A stretch of 64,000 bases of DNA from Bacteroidales bacterium (GCA_021108035.1 JAIORQ010000052.1:168782-232781), one strand, 5' to 3'. Shown: positions 36,519 through 46,141, counted from the stretch's first letter. Made by a program: numbers and translations. Notes: generated by a model not told the origin, from the sequence alone.

Positions 36519-36576
36519 ATTCTTTAATTATTTCTATTGCATAAATATAATTAAATTTGTCAAAAATTTGAAAGAA

Positions 36577-36909
36577 ATGGCAAAAGATTGGAAAGACAGA
36601 CTCGGTATGATGTATTCTACAAATCCTGATTTTGAATATGAATATGATGCAGAAGAAGAACAAGAAACTCTTCCTCCCGAAGAGCAAAACTTAAAAGTTG
36701 AAATCGACAAAAAAAAGAGAAAAGGCAAAACCGTAACATTAATAAGCGGCTTTATCGGAACAGATGAAGATATAAAAACTCTCGCCAAATCTTTAAAAAC
36801 TAAATGTGGTGTAGGCGGATCAGTTAAAGATAATGAAATACTAATTCAAGGTGACTTTAAGAAAAAGATCATTGATATCCTTGATTCAATGAATTATAGT
36901 GTAAAGTAA
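36577..36909 (+). CDS. SUI1/eIF1-family translation factor (YciH-like)
   Basis: The start is taken at 36577 (MAKDWKDRLGMMYSTNPDFEYEYD), giving 110 residues; the open frame extends upstream to 36496, but that part overlaps the divergent gene and looks unlike the family. The C-terminal 75 residues are a SUI1 domain: RKGKTVTLISGFIGTDEDIK, LAKSLKTKCGVGGSVKDNEI, LIQGDFKKKI. Bacterial members bind the 30S subunit and affect initiation fidelity. Confidence 0.9.
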   Translation: MAKDWKDRLGMMYSTNPDFEYEYDAEEEQETLPPEEQNLKVEIDKKKRKGKTVTLISGFIGTDEDIKTLAKSLKTKCGVGGSVKDNEILIQGDFKKKIIDILDSMNYSVK

Positions 36910-37019
36910 TGCCTGATCGAAAAGGTGCAAAGCAACTAATTATTAGAAAATTTCATAAATAATTAGAATTAGAATATGGCAGTCAGCAAAGTTTCTATGC
37001 ACCTAATCTCTTACAAATA

Positions 37020-38120
37020 TTAAAATGCAACTTCCAAAACAATTTCAAAAATCTCATTCTTTTCTCCTTCAATAATATCTTGTCCGTAATATGCAATAAT
37101 TTTATTTTTCAAGAAACGATAGCTTAAGCCTGCAAAATATCCTGTTTTTTCATATACAGATGTTTGTTGTGAAGTGAAATTATCATATCGTGAGAATACA
37201 GCAAACGATGTTTTCGGAATTTTAAATTCTCCAAATAATGAATATCCGTCATTATGATATGCATTTCCATCCAAATAATACCTTCCGTATGTATCACCAA
37301 TACCTGAATAATATTGGGCTGTAAAAATATGATAAGCACTTTCAAAAGATAAGAAAAATAAGTGCATATTAAAATCTGCAATTTGATCTTCAATATTTGC
37401 TTCACCGAATGCCGTACTGTATGAAAATTGTAAGCCCGGGATATAATCAGGTACCGGGCGTATTGTAAGTCTGCCTTCTATGGTTTTATTGTTATTAAAT
37501 TCATTATCATGATAACCTGCACCGTTGTATATTCCCAAGGAATAACTTCCGAATTTGCCCGGATAATGTGTCCCAATCTTTTTTTGAATATTATTTTCAA
37601 GTTTACCTCCTAATAATCCGCCTATTGTTATGCCAAAATCTGCTGAATTAAATATACCGCTTTTTTCTATAAACATCTTTCCCTGTGCACGATAATCATC
37701 AATTTTTTGTTCAAAATCTAACCAGGGCCTGTGCACCAAACCAAACTCGGCAAACGTATTCTTAAAAAATCCGGTCTTGAAAGGCTTCAATTTCATATAC
37801 AAATATTTCATCCTTATCTCCACATTTCCTGCATCTGAACCTTCTTTATCCAAAGTAATATCCTGTGTATATCTTACTGAAATATAAGGATTTAAATCTG
37901 TTTTTATGGTAAAATACCCTCGTTTTAAACTAAATTGATTTGAATTTTCAGTAATATCATATGTATGTGCCAAAAACCATTGGGCAGAAATATCCGTTTT
38001 TTTGATGAACTTATTAATTAATGCAGAATCATTCTGTGCAATTGAATTGAATGAATAAAGTGAAATTAATATTATTAGAATTCGGAGTTTTGAAGAATTA
38101 TTAAAAGTATATTTTTTCAT
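37020..38120 (-). CDS. Porin-like outer-membrane protein
   Basis: The product is 366 residues. A membrane-type N-terminus (LRILIILISLYSFNSIAQ) is a signal peptide. The mature part is a run of amphipathic strands (YISVRYTQDITLDKEG, GFFKNTFAEFGLVHRPWLDFEQ, SFAVFSRYDNFTSQQT) and ends IFEIVLEVAF with a terminal phenylalanine, as in barrels. It resembles the phosphate-selective porin O/P group. The transported substrate is unknown. Confidence 0.75.
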   Translation of the reverse strand: MKKYTFNNSSKLRILIILISLYSFNSIAQNDSALINKFIKKTDISAQWFLAHTYDITENSNQFSLKRGYFTIKTDLNPYISVRYTQDITLDKEGSDAGNVEIRMKYLYMKLKPFKTGFFKNTFAEFGLVHRPWLDFEQKIDDYRAQGKMFIEKSGIFNSADFGITIGGLLGGKLENNIQKKIGTHYPGKFGSYSLGIYNGAGYHDNEFNNNKTIEGRLTIRPVPDYIPGLQFSYSTAFGEANIEDQIADFNMHLFFLSFESAYHIFTAQYYSGIGDTYGRYYLDGNAYHNDGYSLFGEFKIPKTSFAVFSRYDNFTSQQTSVYEKTGYFAGLSYRFLKNKIIAYYGQDIIEGEKNEIFEIVLEVAF

Positions 38121-38169
38121 TTGATTGATATTGAATAAAATAATAATAAATGCTGTAAATAATTTAAAT

Positions 38170-38889
38170 CTATTTCTTTAACACATAAATTATCCAAGGA
38201 GCTGTGTCTTTCTCATTAATCCATTTATAAGGTTCTCCTTCTTTACCAAGTGGTTTATATGATTTAATTAGTTTTAGTTTGCTTCTGTAAAACAAATCCA
38301 AATAATCTTCATTGAACCAAATAATATCATCTACCGGTCTGTTATCATTAACATCTTTCATTATGATTTTAACTTTTTCACCGCTTTTAGCATTTTTGTT
38401 TTCAGGAAAATCTTTTGTAGTAAAAGATGACCATTCATTATAATATATTTCGGGAGTTGAATCAAGAAGAATAACCCTGCCGTCTTGATTTATTAAATTT
38501 CTAAAATTATTTAAATAATTTAATCTGTTTTTAATGCCCGGAATATTATCAAATGTAAAAACAGACAATATCAAATCAAAATGATTCTTTTCAAATTGTT
38601 CAAAATTACTATCTTTAATAAGAATATATGCACCCGTCGGATCATTTTTTTTGGCATGTTCTGTCATTTTTTCAGAATTGTCAATACCTGTTGTATTAAA
38701 CCCGATTTCTTTTATAAATCGCGTAGATCTTCCAGTTCCGCAACCAAAATCAATAGCTTTATATCCTTTAACATGTTTTAAGATAATTTTGGATAAATCT
38801 CTGTATGCTAAATAATACGTTCCGGGAAATTCAAGTTTGGCATATTCTTCGGCACGCTTAGTATCTTCATAAATGTTTTTAAATTCCAT
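38170..38889 (-). CDS. Class I SAM-dependent methyltransferase
   Basis: The product is 239 residues. Motif I is YKAIDFGCGTGRSTRFIKEI, then TTGIDNSEKMTEHAK and FDLILSVFTFDNI, a standard methyltransferase-11/25 type core. No extra domain is seen. The substrate is unknown. It is monocistronic by spacing, upstream of the porin-like gene on the same strand (49 bp gap). Confidence 0.8.
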   Translation of the reverse strand: MEFKNIYEDTKRAEEYAKLEFPGTYYLAYRDLSKIILKHVKGYKAIDFGCGTGRSTRFIKEIGFNTTGIDNSEKMTEHAKKNDPTGAYILIKDSNFEQFEKNHFDLILSVFTFDNIPGIKNRLNYLNNFRNLINQDGRVILLDSTPEIYYNEWSSFTTKDFPENKNAKSGEKVKIIMKDVNDNRPVDDIIWFNEDYLDLFYRSKLKLIKSYKPLGKEGEPYKWINEKDTAPWIIYVLKK

Positions 38890-39112
38890 TATTAATATTT
38901 ACAGCATTATTAAACAGAACGATAGTAAATATAATCCGGCAGAATCGACAAATATAAATTATAACATTTTAAATGCCTAAAATAAAAAGAAAAAATCAGC
39001 GGTAAATAATTCTTTTTTTACAGAAAATTTTGCAAACTCATTTTTTGGTAAGCTTGTATAAAATTTATCCTAATACATAATTAATTATTACGCACTTATA
39101 AAAACAGTTAAA

Positions 39113-39143
39113 TTAGCACAGTAATAAAAAAGGCTTACTTTTG
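39113..39143 (+). promoter_or_regulatory. Bacteroidota-type promoter of the DEAD-box helicase gene
   Basis: A -7 element TACTTTTG (39136-39143) matches TAnnTTTG fully, and 19 bases upstream lies TTAG (39113-39116), three of four matches to TTTG. The start site would be near 39149, leaving a leader of about 15 bases before the ATG at 39165. This supports that start over an earlier in-frame one at 39141. Confidence 0.6.
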
Positions 39144-39164
39144 CAGCCTTATAAAATAAGATAT

Positions 39165-40862
39165 ATGCTGACATTTCAAGAAATGGGTATCAACCCTTTA
39201 ATTCTCAAGGCTATAAGCGAACTTGGCTTTGAAAAACCAACAGAGATACAAGAAAAAACCATACCTCACCTATTAAAAGAAAAGAACGATTTAGTTGCTC
39301 TTGCGCAAACAGGAACCGGCAAAACAGCTGCATTTGGGTTGCCGATATTAGAGCAAATTAATTTAGAGTCAAAATTAACACAGGCACTAATTTTATCCCC
39401 TACTCGTGAATTATGTATTCAAATAAGTAATGATATAAAAACATATTCAAAATATATCCCTAATCTTAAGACAGCAACAATTTACGGAGGTGCAAGTGCC
39501 GAGAAACAAATCGGCGATTTGAATAAAGGTTGCCAAATCGTTGTGGGAACACCCGGCAGAGTATTAGATTTGATCAAAAGAAAAAAACTAAAGGTGGGCC
39601 ATATTGAATATCTCGTTTTGGATGAAGCAGATGAAATGTTAGACATGGGTTTTAAGGATGAATTGGATGCAATTTTAGAGGGAACACCTGAAAGCAGGCA
39701 AACATTATTATTTTCTGCTACAATGCCGAAAGAAATAATGAAAATAGCAAATAAATACATGTCGAATGCTGAGGAAATTTCAATAGGTGAAAAAAATATC
39801 GGAGCAGAAAATGTAAACCATAACTATTATTTGGCTAAAGCAAGGGACAGATATAAAGTATTGAAACGAATTATTGATTCTCATCCGAAGATATACAGTA
39901 TTGTTTTTTGCAGAACAAGAAGGGATACAAAAGAAGTCGCTGATAAATTAATTGAAAACGGCTATAATGCTGAAGCCTTGCACGGTGATCTGTCTCAAGC
40001 TCAAAGAGATTATGTTATGAATCGATTCAGAACAAAGCATATGCAAATTTTAGTTGCAACAGATGTTGCAGCAAGAGGTTTAGATGTAAATGATTTAACC
40101 CATATTATAAACTATAATATTCCCGATGAACCGAAAATATATATCCACAGAAGCGGAAGGACAGGCAGAGCCGGAAAAACAGGAACTTCCTTATCATTAA
40201 TTCATTCTCGAGAATTATTCCGATTAAGGGAAATTGAAAAAACTTTAGGAAAGAAAATCACTCGAAAACAGGTTCCGAGCGGTAAGGAAATTTGTGAAAA
40301 ACAATTATTCAATTTAATCGAAAAAGTTGAAAAAATTGAAGTTGAGCAAACACAAATTGAACCTTTTAAGGATTTGATCTATAAAAAGTTAAATTGGTTA
40401 AGCAGAGAGGAATTGATTGATCATTTCGTTTCTGTTGAATTCAACAGGTTTTTATCATATTATAAAAATGCTCCTGATTTGAATATAAATGAAGATCAGG
40501 AAAAATACGAAAAAGGAACAAAAAAATCTAACAGAAGAGATAAAAATAATTATTCAAGATTTTTTATTAATTTAGGTTCCAAAAAGAAACTCTCGCCTAC
40601 AAAACTTATAGGGCTTATTAACGAAAAAACAAGAATGCGTGATATCGAAGTCGGTAAAATTGATATTATGAAAACCTTCTCATTTTTTGAAGTCGTAAAT
40701 ACTTACGAAAAAGAAATTTTAGAAGCTTTTGCCGGTTGTAAATATAAGGGAATGAATGTTGTTGTTGAGCTGTCAAAAGAAAAACCTAAACAGCAAACAC
40801 AAAGATCTTACAAAAACAAAAATTTTCAAAACAGATCAAAAAAAGGAAAAAGACGAAATTAA
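39165..40862 (+). CDS. DEAD-box ATP-dependent RNA helicase with DbpA-type RNA-binding domain
   Basis: The product is 565 residues from the ATG at 39165. The Q motif (FEKPTEIQEKTIP), Walker A AQTGTGKTAAFG, PTRELCIQ, DEAD (LVLDEADEMLDMG), SAT, and HRSGRTGRAG motifs are all intact. Residues ~455-540 (YSRFFINLGSKKKLSPTKLI ... EVGKIDIMKTFSFFEV) are a DbpA-like RRM-fold domain. A basic tail (NKNFQNRSKKGKRRN) follows. It likely remodels rRNA or structured mRNA, in ribosome assembly or cold adaptation. The stop is directly followed by the TerB-like gene 51 bp on. Confidence 0.93.
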   Translation: MLTFQEMGINPLILKAISELGFEKPTEIQEKTIPHLLKEKNDLVALAQTGTGKTAAFGLPILEQINLESKLTQALILSPTRELCIQISNDIKTYSKYIPNLKTATIYGGASAEKQIGDLNKGCQIVVGTPGRVLDLIKRKKLKVGHIEYLVLDEADEMLDMGFKDELDAILEGTPESRQTLLFSATMPKEIMKIANKYMSNAEEISIGEKNIGAENVNHNYYLAKARDRYKVLKRIIDSHPKIYSIVFCRTRRDTKEVADKLIENGYNAEALHGDLSQAQRDYVMNRFRTKHMQILVATDVAARGLDVNDLTHIINYNIPDEPKIYIHRSGRTGRAGKTGTSLSLIHSRELFRLREIEKTLGKKITRKQVPSGKEICEKQLFNLIEKVEKIEVEQTQIEPFKDLIYKKLNWLSREELIDHFVSVEFNRFLSYYKNAPDLNINEDQEKYEKGTKKSNRRDKNNYSRFFINLGSKKKLSPTKLIGLINEKTRMRDIEVGKIDIMKTFSFFEVVNTYEKEILEAFAGCKYKGMNVVVELSKEKPKQQTQRSYKNKNFQNRSKKGKRRN

Positions 40863-40913
40863 AAAAAACTTTAGTATATTTGTCGTACATCTTAAATTTA
40901 TAAAATTAGTATT

Positions 40914-41465
40914 ATGGATATCAATGAGCTTTCGAATGAAAATAAAGTATTTATAAGAACTGTATTTAAAGAAATGCGTGACCAAACAAATAACTTTGTA
41001 ACAGACAGGGATTTTAGAATGTCGAATGCACAATTATTTACGTTCTTAAGTAATGCTCCTGCAGCATTAGCAATTGCGAGTGACGGTATAGTTGATACTG
41101 AAGAAATATCTGCATTGGAAAAACTTGCAAGAAGTATTGATGTTTATATAACAGTTAATATGGAGCTTCTTGAAATGATGTCTGTTGCTTTTGAACCTGA
41201 AGAATGTATGACAAATGAAGAATTTAACATAAGAGTAGGCTCAGAACTGTTATTTTTAGCACGAAATTTCAGTCGATATGAAAATGATTTTATTGAAGCT
41301 GTAAAAGCACTTTTGACATTTGACTTTAGTCCGGGTTCTGACGGCTCATTAACATCATCTTTCAGTATGCTGATGAATTCGATGATCGAAAATAATATCA
41401 GCAAAAACAAAGAGGATGAAATGAAAAAAATGAATGAATTTAAACAAAAAATAGGTATTTCTTAA
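40914..41465 (+). CDS. TerB-like helical protein
   Basis: The product is 183 residues, soluble and helical. The segment APAALAIASDGIVDTEEISALEKLARS resembles the TerB metal-binding motif, where an aspartate and a D-G-x-x-D/E-x-E-x-x pattern occur. A second part (NFSRYENDFIEAVKALLTFDFSPGSDG) follows. TerB proteins are linked to tellurite resistance or membrane stress. The family match is partial. The terminator downstream closes the helicase-TerB-like unit. Confidence 0.6.
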   Translation: MDINELSNENKVFIRTVFKEMRDQTNNFVTDRDFRMSNAQLFTFLSNAPAALAIASDGIVDTEEISALEKLARSIDVYITVNMELLEMMSVAFEPEECMTNEEFNIRVGSELLFLARNFSRYENDFIEAVKALLTFDFSPGSDGSLTSSFSMLMNSMIENNISKNKEDEMKKMNEFKQKIGIS

Positions 41466-41480
41466 TAATACATAAAAGTA

Positions 41481-41520
41481 TAATAAAAAACTCCGGATAT
41501 TTATTCGGAGTTTTTTATTA
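41481..41520. terminator. Perfect 15-bp hairpin terminator
   Basis: TAATAAAAAACTCCG (41481-41495) is complementary to CGGAGTTTTTTATTA (41506-41520) with a 10-base loop. The A and T runs suit termination from both directions. Confidence 0.85.
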
Positions 41521-41556
41521 TCTGCAAGATTTTGTAAGAAGATTGAACACAATGTA

Positions 41557-41988
41557 TTACAAGATATCACCCGCAAAGTCAAAAATATCCGTTTCAAATT
41601 TATCTGTTTCGTTTTCAACCGGAATACACTCAAACTTAAGATCAATGATATTCATAAATTCTTCACCTGCTTCTCTCAGATCTTCATTACCATCTGTATA
41701 AAACCATCTTATTTTAATATCTTTACCTGAATCTGATAAACCCTCCAATTTATTCATTAGCATTAAAAGAAATTTTGTAGATGCAGTATTAAAATAAGTC
41801 ATCTTAAAATCCATAGTTGTGCTTTTCAAAGGATTTTCAGCATATTTATCAAACCAATTAAATATCGGCTCATAAAATTCGAACGCATTTTCGGGACAAG
41901 ATTGTCCGTAAATTTGAAATATCCCGGATTGTTTATTTAATAATATACCCGGTAATAATTCTTTTGATTCATATGATAATATTTCCAC
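41557..41988 (-). CDS. DUF1987 (SiaC-like) regulatory phosphoprotein
   Basis: The product is 143 residues. The blocks PGILLNKQSGIFQIYGQSCPENAFEFYEPI, FKMTYFNTASTKFLLMLMNKL and IRWFYTDGNEDLREAGEEF fit the DUF1987 family, whose studied member SiaC is phosphorylated on a threonine and controls a diguanylate cyclase or a stress response in Pseudomonas. The phosphoacceptor region around NTASTK is present. No partner kinase or phosphatase (SiaB/SiaA) is adjacent, so the partners must be elsewhere. Confidence 0.8.
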   Translation of the reverse strand: MEILSYESKELLPGILLNKQSGIFQIYGQSCPENAFEFYEPIFNWFDKYAENPLKSTTMDFKMTYFNTASTKFLLMLMNKLEGLSDSGKDIKIRWFYTDGNEDLREAGEEFMNIIDLKFECIPVENETDKFETDIFDFAGDIL

Positions 41989-42168
41989 TATAAATAAGTT
42001 TAATTTTTTTATATATGTTCAGTTTAGATATACGATAAATTTAAATTAAGGTTTCATATTTTTAAAAAATTATAACAAAATATATTTTTATACCCTTATT
42101 TTTCATAATCGAACATTTTTATTCTTTAAAAATTTATAAATTCGCAGATTAATTTTAAAATAAATATT

Positions 42169-43368
42169 ATGTATCCGAGATTAAGTGATTTTCTTAGAGA
42201 AGTTTTAGGTATTGATGTAGAACTCCCGATTCAATCATACGGCTTATTTGTAGCATTGGCATTTTTAACAGGGATTTGGGTTCTTATTAAAGAAATGAAA
42301 CGTAAAGAAAGACAAGGTTTATTAATTCCTTCAGAAAAAAAAGTTTTAGTAGGAGCACCTGCAAAATCCCGTGAACTGATTATATCCGGACTGATCGGTT
42401 TTATAATCGGATATAAATTATTAGATATTATTTTACGATATTCCGCATTTGTTGACGATCCGCAAGGATTTATTTTGTCTGCCGGCGGTAGTTTTATCGG
42501 TGGTTTGATTGGTGCCGGAATTTCAGTATTCTTTACATGGCGAGAAAAACATAAAAAGAAATTAGATAAACCTATATGGGAAACAAAACAAGTTTTTCCG
42601 CATGAACTCGCAGGTAATCTCTTGGTAATTGCCGGTGTGGCAGGATTACTCGGAGCAAAAATCTTCCATAATCTTGAGAATTGGGATGAGTTAGTTGCTG
42701 ATCCTTGGGGTTCTTTAATAACATTCAGCGGTTTATCATTTCTTGGCGGTCTTCTTTTGGGCGGAGCAGCCATTATTTGGTATGCCAAAAAGAAAAATAT
42801 CAGTGCGATACATTTGGCAGATGCTGCTGCTATAGTTATGCCTTTGGGTTATGCAATAGGAAGGATAGGTTGTCAAGTTTCCGGCGACGGATGTTGGGGA
42901 ATTGAGAATCCCGATCCCATGCCTGAATGGCTCTCATTTCTTCCCGAATGGATTTGGGCATATAATTACCCTCACAATATTATTAATGAAGGTGTATTAA
43001 TACCCGGATGTACTTGGGATAACTGTCATGTATTAGAAATTCCGGTTTTCCCGACACCTTTTTATGAAACAACAATGATGTTTATTGTTTTCGTGATATT
43101 ATTCAGTATCAGAAAACGAATTAAAATCCCCGGAATGTTATTCGTAATTTATTTCTTTCTTGCCGGTATTGAACGATTTTTAATAGAAAAAATAAGAATC
43201 AATAATATCTATAAAATTGGAAATCTTGAGGTAACACAAGCAGAAATAATTTCATCTTTCATGATATTAGTCGGAATTGTTGCTTTTATTCTGTTGCTGA
43301 AAAATAAAGATAAAATGATTGCTAAATTCGGTAATTCTGCAATTAAACCAAAAAAGGAAGATGCCTAA
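42169..43368 (+). CDS. lgt: Prolipoprotein diacylglyceryl transferase family protein
   Basis: The product is 399 residues, with about seven membrane helices. Family motifs are IQSYGLFVALAF (helix 1), the GYAIGRIGCQVSGDGCWG block in place of the E. coli GRIGNFINGE signature, TPFYETTMMF and GIERFLIEKIR. It transfers diacylglycerol to the lipobox cysteine of prelipoproteins at the inner membrane, which the many lipoproteins in this window need. It is longer than usual (~290), with an insert around residues 40-60 and 115-150. Its last codons overlap the start of the inositol monophosphatase gene by 8 bp. Confidence 0.85.
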   Translation: MYPRLSDFLREVLGIDVELPIQSYGLFVALAFLTGIWVLIKEMKRKERQGLLIPSEKKVLVGAPAKSRELIISGLIGFIIGYKLLDIILRYSAFVDDPQGFILSAGGSFIGGLIGAGISVFFTWREKHKKKLDKPIWETKQVFPHELAGNLLVIAGVAGLLGAKIFHNLENWDELVADPWGSLITFSGLSFLGGLLLGGAAIIWYAKKKNISAIHLADAAAIVMPLGYAIGRIGCQVSGDGCWGIENPDPMPEWLSFLPEWIWAYNYPHNIINEGVLIPGCTWDNCHVLEIPVFPTPFYETTMMFIVFVILFSIRKRIKIPGMLFVIYFFLAGIERFLIEKIRINNIYKIGNLEVTQAEIISSFMILVGIVAFILLLKNKDKMIAKFGNSAIKPKKEDA

Positions 43369-44155
43369 TTATCAGCAAATATGCAATCAAGTAACCGAAC
43401 TTTCAAAAAAAGCCGGAAGTTTTATCAAAAAAGAAAAAGGGAAAATCAATTCAGATAATATTGAAACCAAAAGCCTTCACAGCTATGTTACTTATGTTGA
43501 TAAAAAAGCTGAAAAGATTATTGTTGACGGTCTAAAAAAAATTCTGCCCGATGCCGGCTTCATTACCGAAGAAGAAACTGAAACTGTTAAATCAGATAAA
43601 TATAATTGGATTGTTGATCCGCTTGACGGTACCACAAACTTCATTCACGGATTAGAACCTTTTTCCGTAAGTATTGCTTTGGAAGAAGCCGGAAAAATTG
43701 TAATTGGTGTGGTATATGAAGTTGGTAAAGACGAATGTTTTTATGCTTATAAAGATTCCCCTGCATACCTTAACGGAAAAGAGATCAAAGTATCGACTAA
43801 TAAAACTCTTGCCGATTCATTAATAGCAACAGGCTTTCCGTATTACGATTACGATAAAAATTCTGCAATCTTAAACAGCTTGGAATATTTCATGAAGAAC
43901 ACACAAGGAATCAGACGATTCGGTTCAGCAGCAACAGATTTAGCTTATGTAGCATGCGGACGATTTGATGCTTTCTATGAATACAGCCTAAATGTGTGGG
44001 ATGTAGCAGCAGGAACTTTCATTGTTCAACAAGCAGGCGGAAAAGTTTCTGATTTTAAAAAAGGAGATAATTATCTTTTCGGGAAAGAAATGGTAGCTGC
44101 AAATAATCTTGTTTATGAAGAATTTGCTGATGTTATTCAGAAATTTTTAGGATAA
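43361..44155 (+). CDS. Inositol monophosphatase family protein
   Basis: The start at 43361 (MPNYQQICNQVTELSKKAG) is chosen because it matches the family's N-terminus; the open frame begins earlier inside lgt. The product is 264 residues. Metal-binding motifs are ITEEETE, WIVDPLDGTTNFIHG and the C-terminal NVWDVAAGTFIVQQAGG, all intact. It hydrolyses inositol monophosphate or a related sugar phosphate with Mg2+. The overlap with lgt implies translational coupling. Confidence 0.93.
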   Translation: MPNYQQICNQVTELSKKAGSFIKKEKGKINSDNIETKSLHSYVTYVDKKAEKIIVDGLKKILPDAGFITEEETETVKSDKYNWIVDPLDGTTNFIHGLEPFSVSIALEEAGKIVIGVVYEVGKDECFYAYKDSPAYLNGKEIKVSTNKTLADSLIATGFPYYDYDKNSAILNSLEYFMKNTQGIRRFGSAATDLAYVACGRFDAFYEYSLNVWDVAAGTFIVQQAGGKVSDFKKGDNYLFGKEMVAANNLVYEEFADVIQKFLG

Positions 44156-44380
44156 TTTCAAAATTAATAAATGCGATAATGATTAAATGCTGTAATGCGA
44201 TAGGTTATTTGGAAGTTTCTAAAAAAAACCGACAAAGTCGGGAATAATTAAGATAGTAAGTCTGCAGTCCACAGCAGGCAGTCAGTAAATACCGTACTGC
44301 ATAGTGCCGACTGTAGATTGATGACTAAAATATAAACAACAAAAATTATATACAGCATGTTTGTTTATAATTTTAAATAA

Positions 44381-44635
44381 TGGCATAATAAAAAAATAAA
44401 AGTTGACTTTGTGAAAGATCCCCAAGATTTACTTAAACCGCTGATCAAAATCAATAACTTCAGATTGGCTGATATTGAAGATATTGCTGCCATGAAAATA
44501 AATGCAGTAACAGGCAGAGGATCAAAAAAAGATTTTTATGACATATATGAATTACTGCAACATTATTCGATTGATCAACTACTCGAATTTTACAAAAAAA
44601 AGTATAAAATAAGTAACTTGTTTCATGTAAGGTAA
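44381..44635 (+). pseudogene. Internal fragment of an AbiEii-type toxin
   Basis: The open stretch from 44381 reads WHNKKIKVDFVKDPQDLL, KPLIKINNFRLADIEDIAAM and KINAVTGRGSKKDFYDIYEL, with a stop after NLFHVR. The motif D-I-A-AMK-x-x-A-x-x-GRG-x-KKDF-x-D-x-Y-x-L is characteristic of AbiEii/AbiGii nucleotidyltransferase toxins. The N-terminal nucleotidyltransferase core and the C-terminus are both missing, so it is inactive. The missing C-terminal type of sequence is found at 16066-16197, next to an orphan AbiEi antitoxin. Confidence 0.75.
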
Positions 44636-44856
44636 CTAATCAGTATGCAAGTTAGCAATAATTTTCAGAGAATTAAGTATTGACAGATTATTTTTAATTA
44701 CAGTATCTGTAATTGACCTTAATACAGCAAAGCCAAAAGCACCATCGGTAGATTTAAATTCAGAACTCCTGACCCATATATTAATTAACAATAATTTACA
44801 GAGATTTTCTCGTAAAATAGAATTGTCGTATTTTTACACAAAAATACAAATAAATT

Positions 44857-45793
44857 ATGCAAATGCAACTTCCGATTTTCCCGGCAACTACAAAAATATT
44901 GTCTTCTGCTTGGGGTGTTTTTGAAAAGGATAATTTTGTATATTATCTGCACAACGGTTCCCCTGTTCATATTCATGATAAAGATGACCTTAATACCTAT
45001 CGTTTTGTAACAGCTACTCTGATTGTTAACCATTCGTGCAGTGCATCTGCTTTAAGCAAAGTTTTTGGTGTAGGAGTTCGTAATTTTGAAAGATACGCCA
45101 AAAGTTTTCGTGATGGTGGTGCAGAGGCTTTTTTTAATCCCAAAGACGGCAGAGGTAAATGCCATAAGATGACTCCCGATAAACTGCTTGAAGCTCAAAA
45201 ATATTTGGACACAGGTTATTCTCAAATGCGAACAGCGAAAGAGATTAATGTTAATGAAGCTTCTATTCGTTATCATATTAAGAAAGGCACTTTAAAAAAA
45301 AAGCAATAATACAGCTCAGTTAAAAGGTATATCAGAACGAAACAAGGAAGACCTGTCTGCCGGTGAAAGTTTGGGGATTGCAGCTACTCGCAACGATGAA
45401 CGAATGCTTGCCGCAAAGGGTCAATTGGAGAAAACTCCGATAAGATTTGTTCCGAATGAAGGAGTTGAATACGGAGGTGTTCTTTTTTTACTTCCGTCAC
45501 TTCTATCAACAGGTTTATTGAGTTATCAAAACCATTATGACAAATTATCCGGCTATTATGATTTAGATACAATAATTTTGAGTTTGGCTTTTATGTATTT
45601 GTGCAGGATAAAAAATCCCGAACAGTTAAAACATATCAGTCCGGGAGAATTTGGCAAACTACTTGGTATAGACCGCATTCCCGAAGCTAAAAATTGACGT
45701 TTTAAACTATCTCAAATTGTAGAACAAAAAAAGGCAGAGAAATGGAACAGAGGGCTTGCACAATCGTGGGTTGAAGAAGAAGAAACTGCACTT
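44857..45793 (+). pseudogene. Decayed large transposase with N-terminal helix-turn-helix
   Basis: The first ORF (44857-45309) starts MQMQLPIFPATTKILSSAWG and holds a helix-turn-helix pair (SASALSKVFGVGVRNFERYA and YSQMRTAKEINVNEASIRYH). A frameshift at ~45308 joins it to a second ORF (AATRNDERML ... LPSLLSTGLLSYQNHYDKLS). That ends in a TGA at 45695, after which the frame continues for another ~30 codons (RFKLSQIVEQKKAEKWNRGL) until it is cut at the edge of the cas9-locus block (about 45794). The catalytic region is missing. It resembles a family of unclassified Bacteroidota transposases of several hundred residues. Confidence 0.7.
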
Positions 45794-46007
45794 TATTATT
45801 TTGAAATATTATCTTTTAAATTAAAAGTTGAGTCCGCTCCGAAAAGTATAAAAGCCACGAATGTACGAATTATATTAAATATTAAAACGCTATAAATCAA
45901 ATTGTTATGTTTTATTAAATTAACCCTAATTTCCTAAAGCTTTATTTTATTACAGCATTAAAGTATTATAATATTTATAAATATTCCGTTAAATTTGTAG
46001 CAGAACG

Positions 46008-46104
46008 AAAAAGCCTCTACCTAAGCAGAGGCAAAGTTCTTTTTGAACTACGGCATTTAGCCTTATTGTGATAAGATTACAAAAGGAAATATTTTTTAAT
46101 CTTA
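46008..46104 (-). ncRNA. tracrRNA of the type II-C system
   Basis: Found by comparing the CRISPR repeat with DNA upstream of cas9. Bases 46065-46090 match repeat positions 1-26 except for three G-to-A changes, which become G-U pairs in the duplex, and a two-base mismatch (TT against AA) that gives an internal loop. Read on the minus strand, the anti-repeat is followed by AAGGCTAAATGCC (nexus-like hairpin), then GTTC-AAAAA-GAAC, then an 8-bp terminator stem GCCTCTGC/GTAGAGGC (46013-46032) and a T run. This is the classic type II tracrRNA order. The predicted start is about 46104, from the minus-strand promoter at 46111-46141. Confidence 0.9.
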
Positions 46105-46106
46105 TG

Positions 46107-46138
46107 TTTGTAAAAGTACTTATTTTTTATTACTTTTC
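46107..46138 (+). promoter_or_regulatory. cas9 promoter
   Basis: TTTG (46107-46110), a 20-base spacer, then TACTTTTC (46131-46138), seven of eight matches to TAnnTTTG. The start site would be about 46144, with a leader of about 20 bases before the cas9 ATG. It overlaps the tracrRNA promoter on the other strand. Confidence 0.65.
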
Positions 46139-46141
46139 AAA
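46111..46141 (-). promoter_or_regulatory. tracrRNA promoter
   Basis: Read on the minus strand: TTTG (46141-46138), exactly 19 bases, then TACTTTTA (46118-46111), seven of eight matches to TAnnTTTG. Together with the cas9 promoter it forms an imperfect palindrome: TTTGTAAAAGTA on the left, TACTTTTCAAA on the right. Confidence 0.65.

Noticed and set aside
42231..42788. 185-codon minus-strand frame
   Set aside because: It is antisense to lgt, whose motifs are clear, and has no start signal or recognised domain.
44228..44244. CCGAC-AAA-GTCGG hairpin as a terminator of the inositol monophosphatase gene
   Set aside because: The stem is short and no T run follows, so it was not listed.
44260..44325. 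GC-rich stretch (GCAGTCCACAGCAGGCAGTC) considered as a tRNA or small RNA
   Set aside because: No cloverleaf or stable fold with conserved tRNA bases could be drawn.
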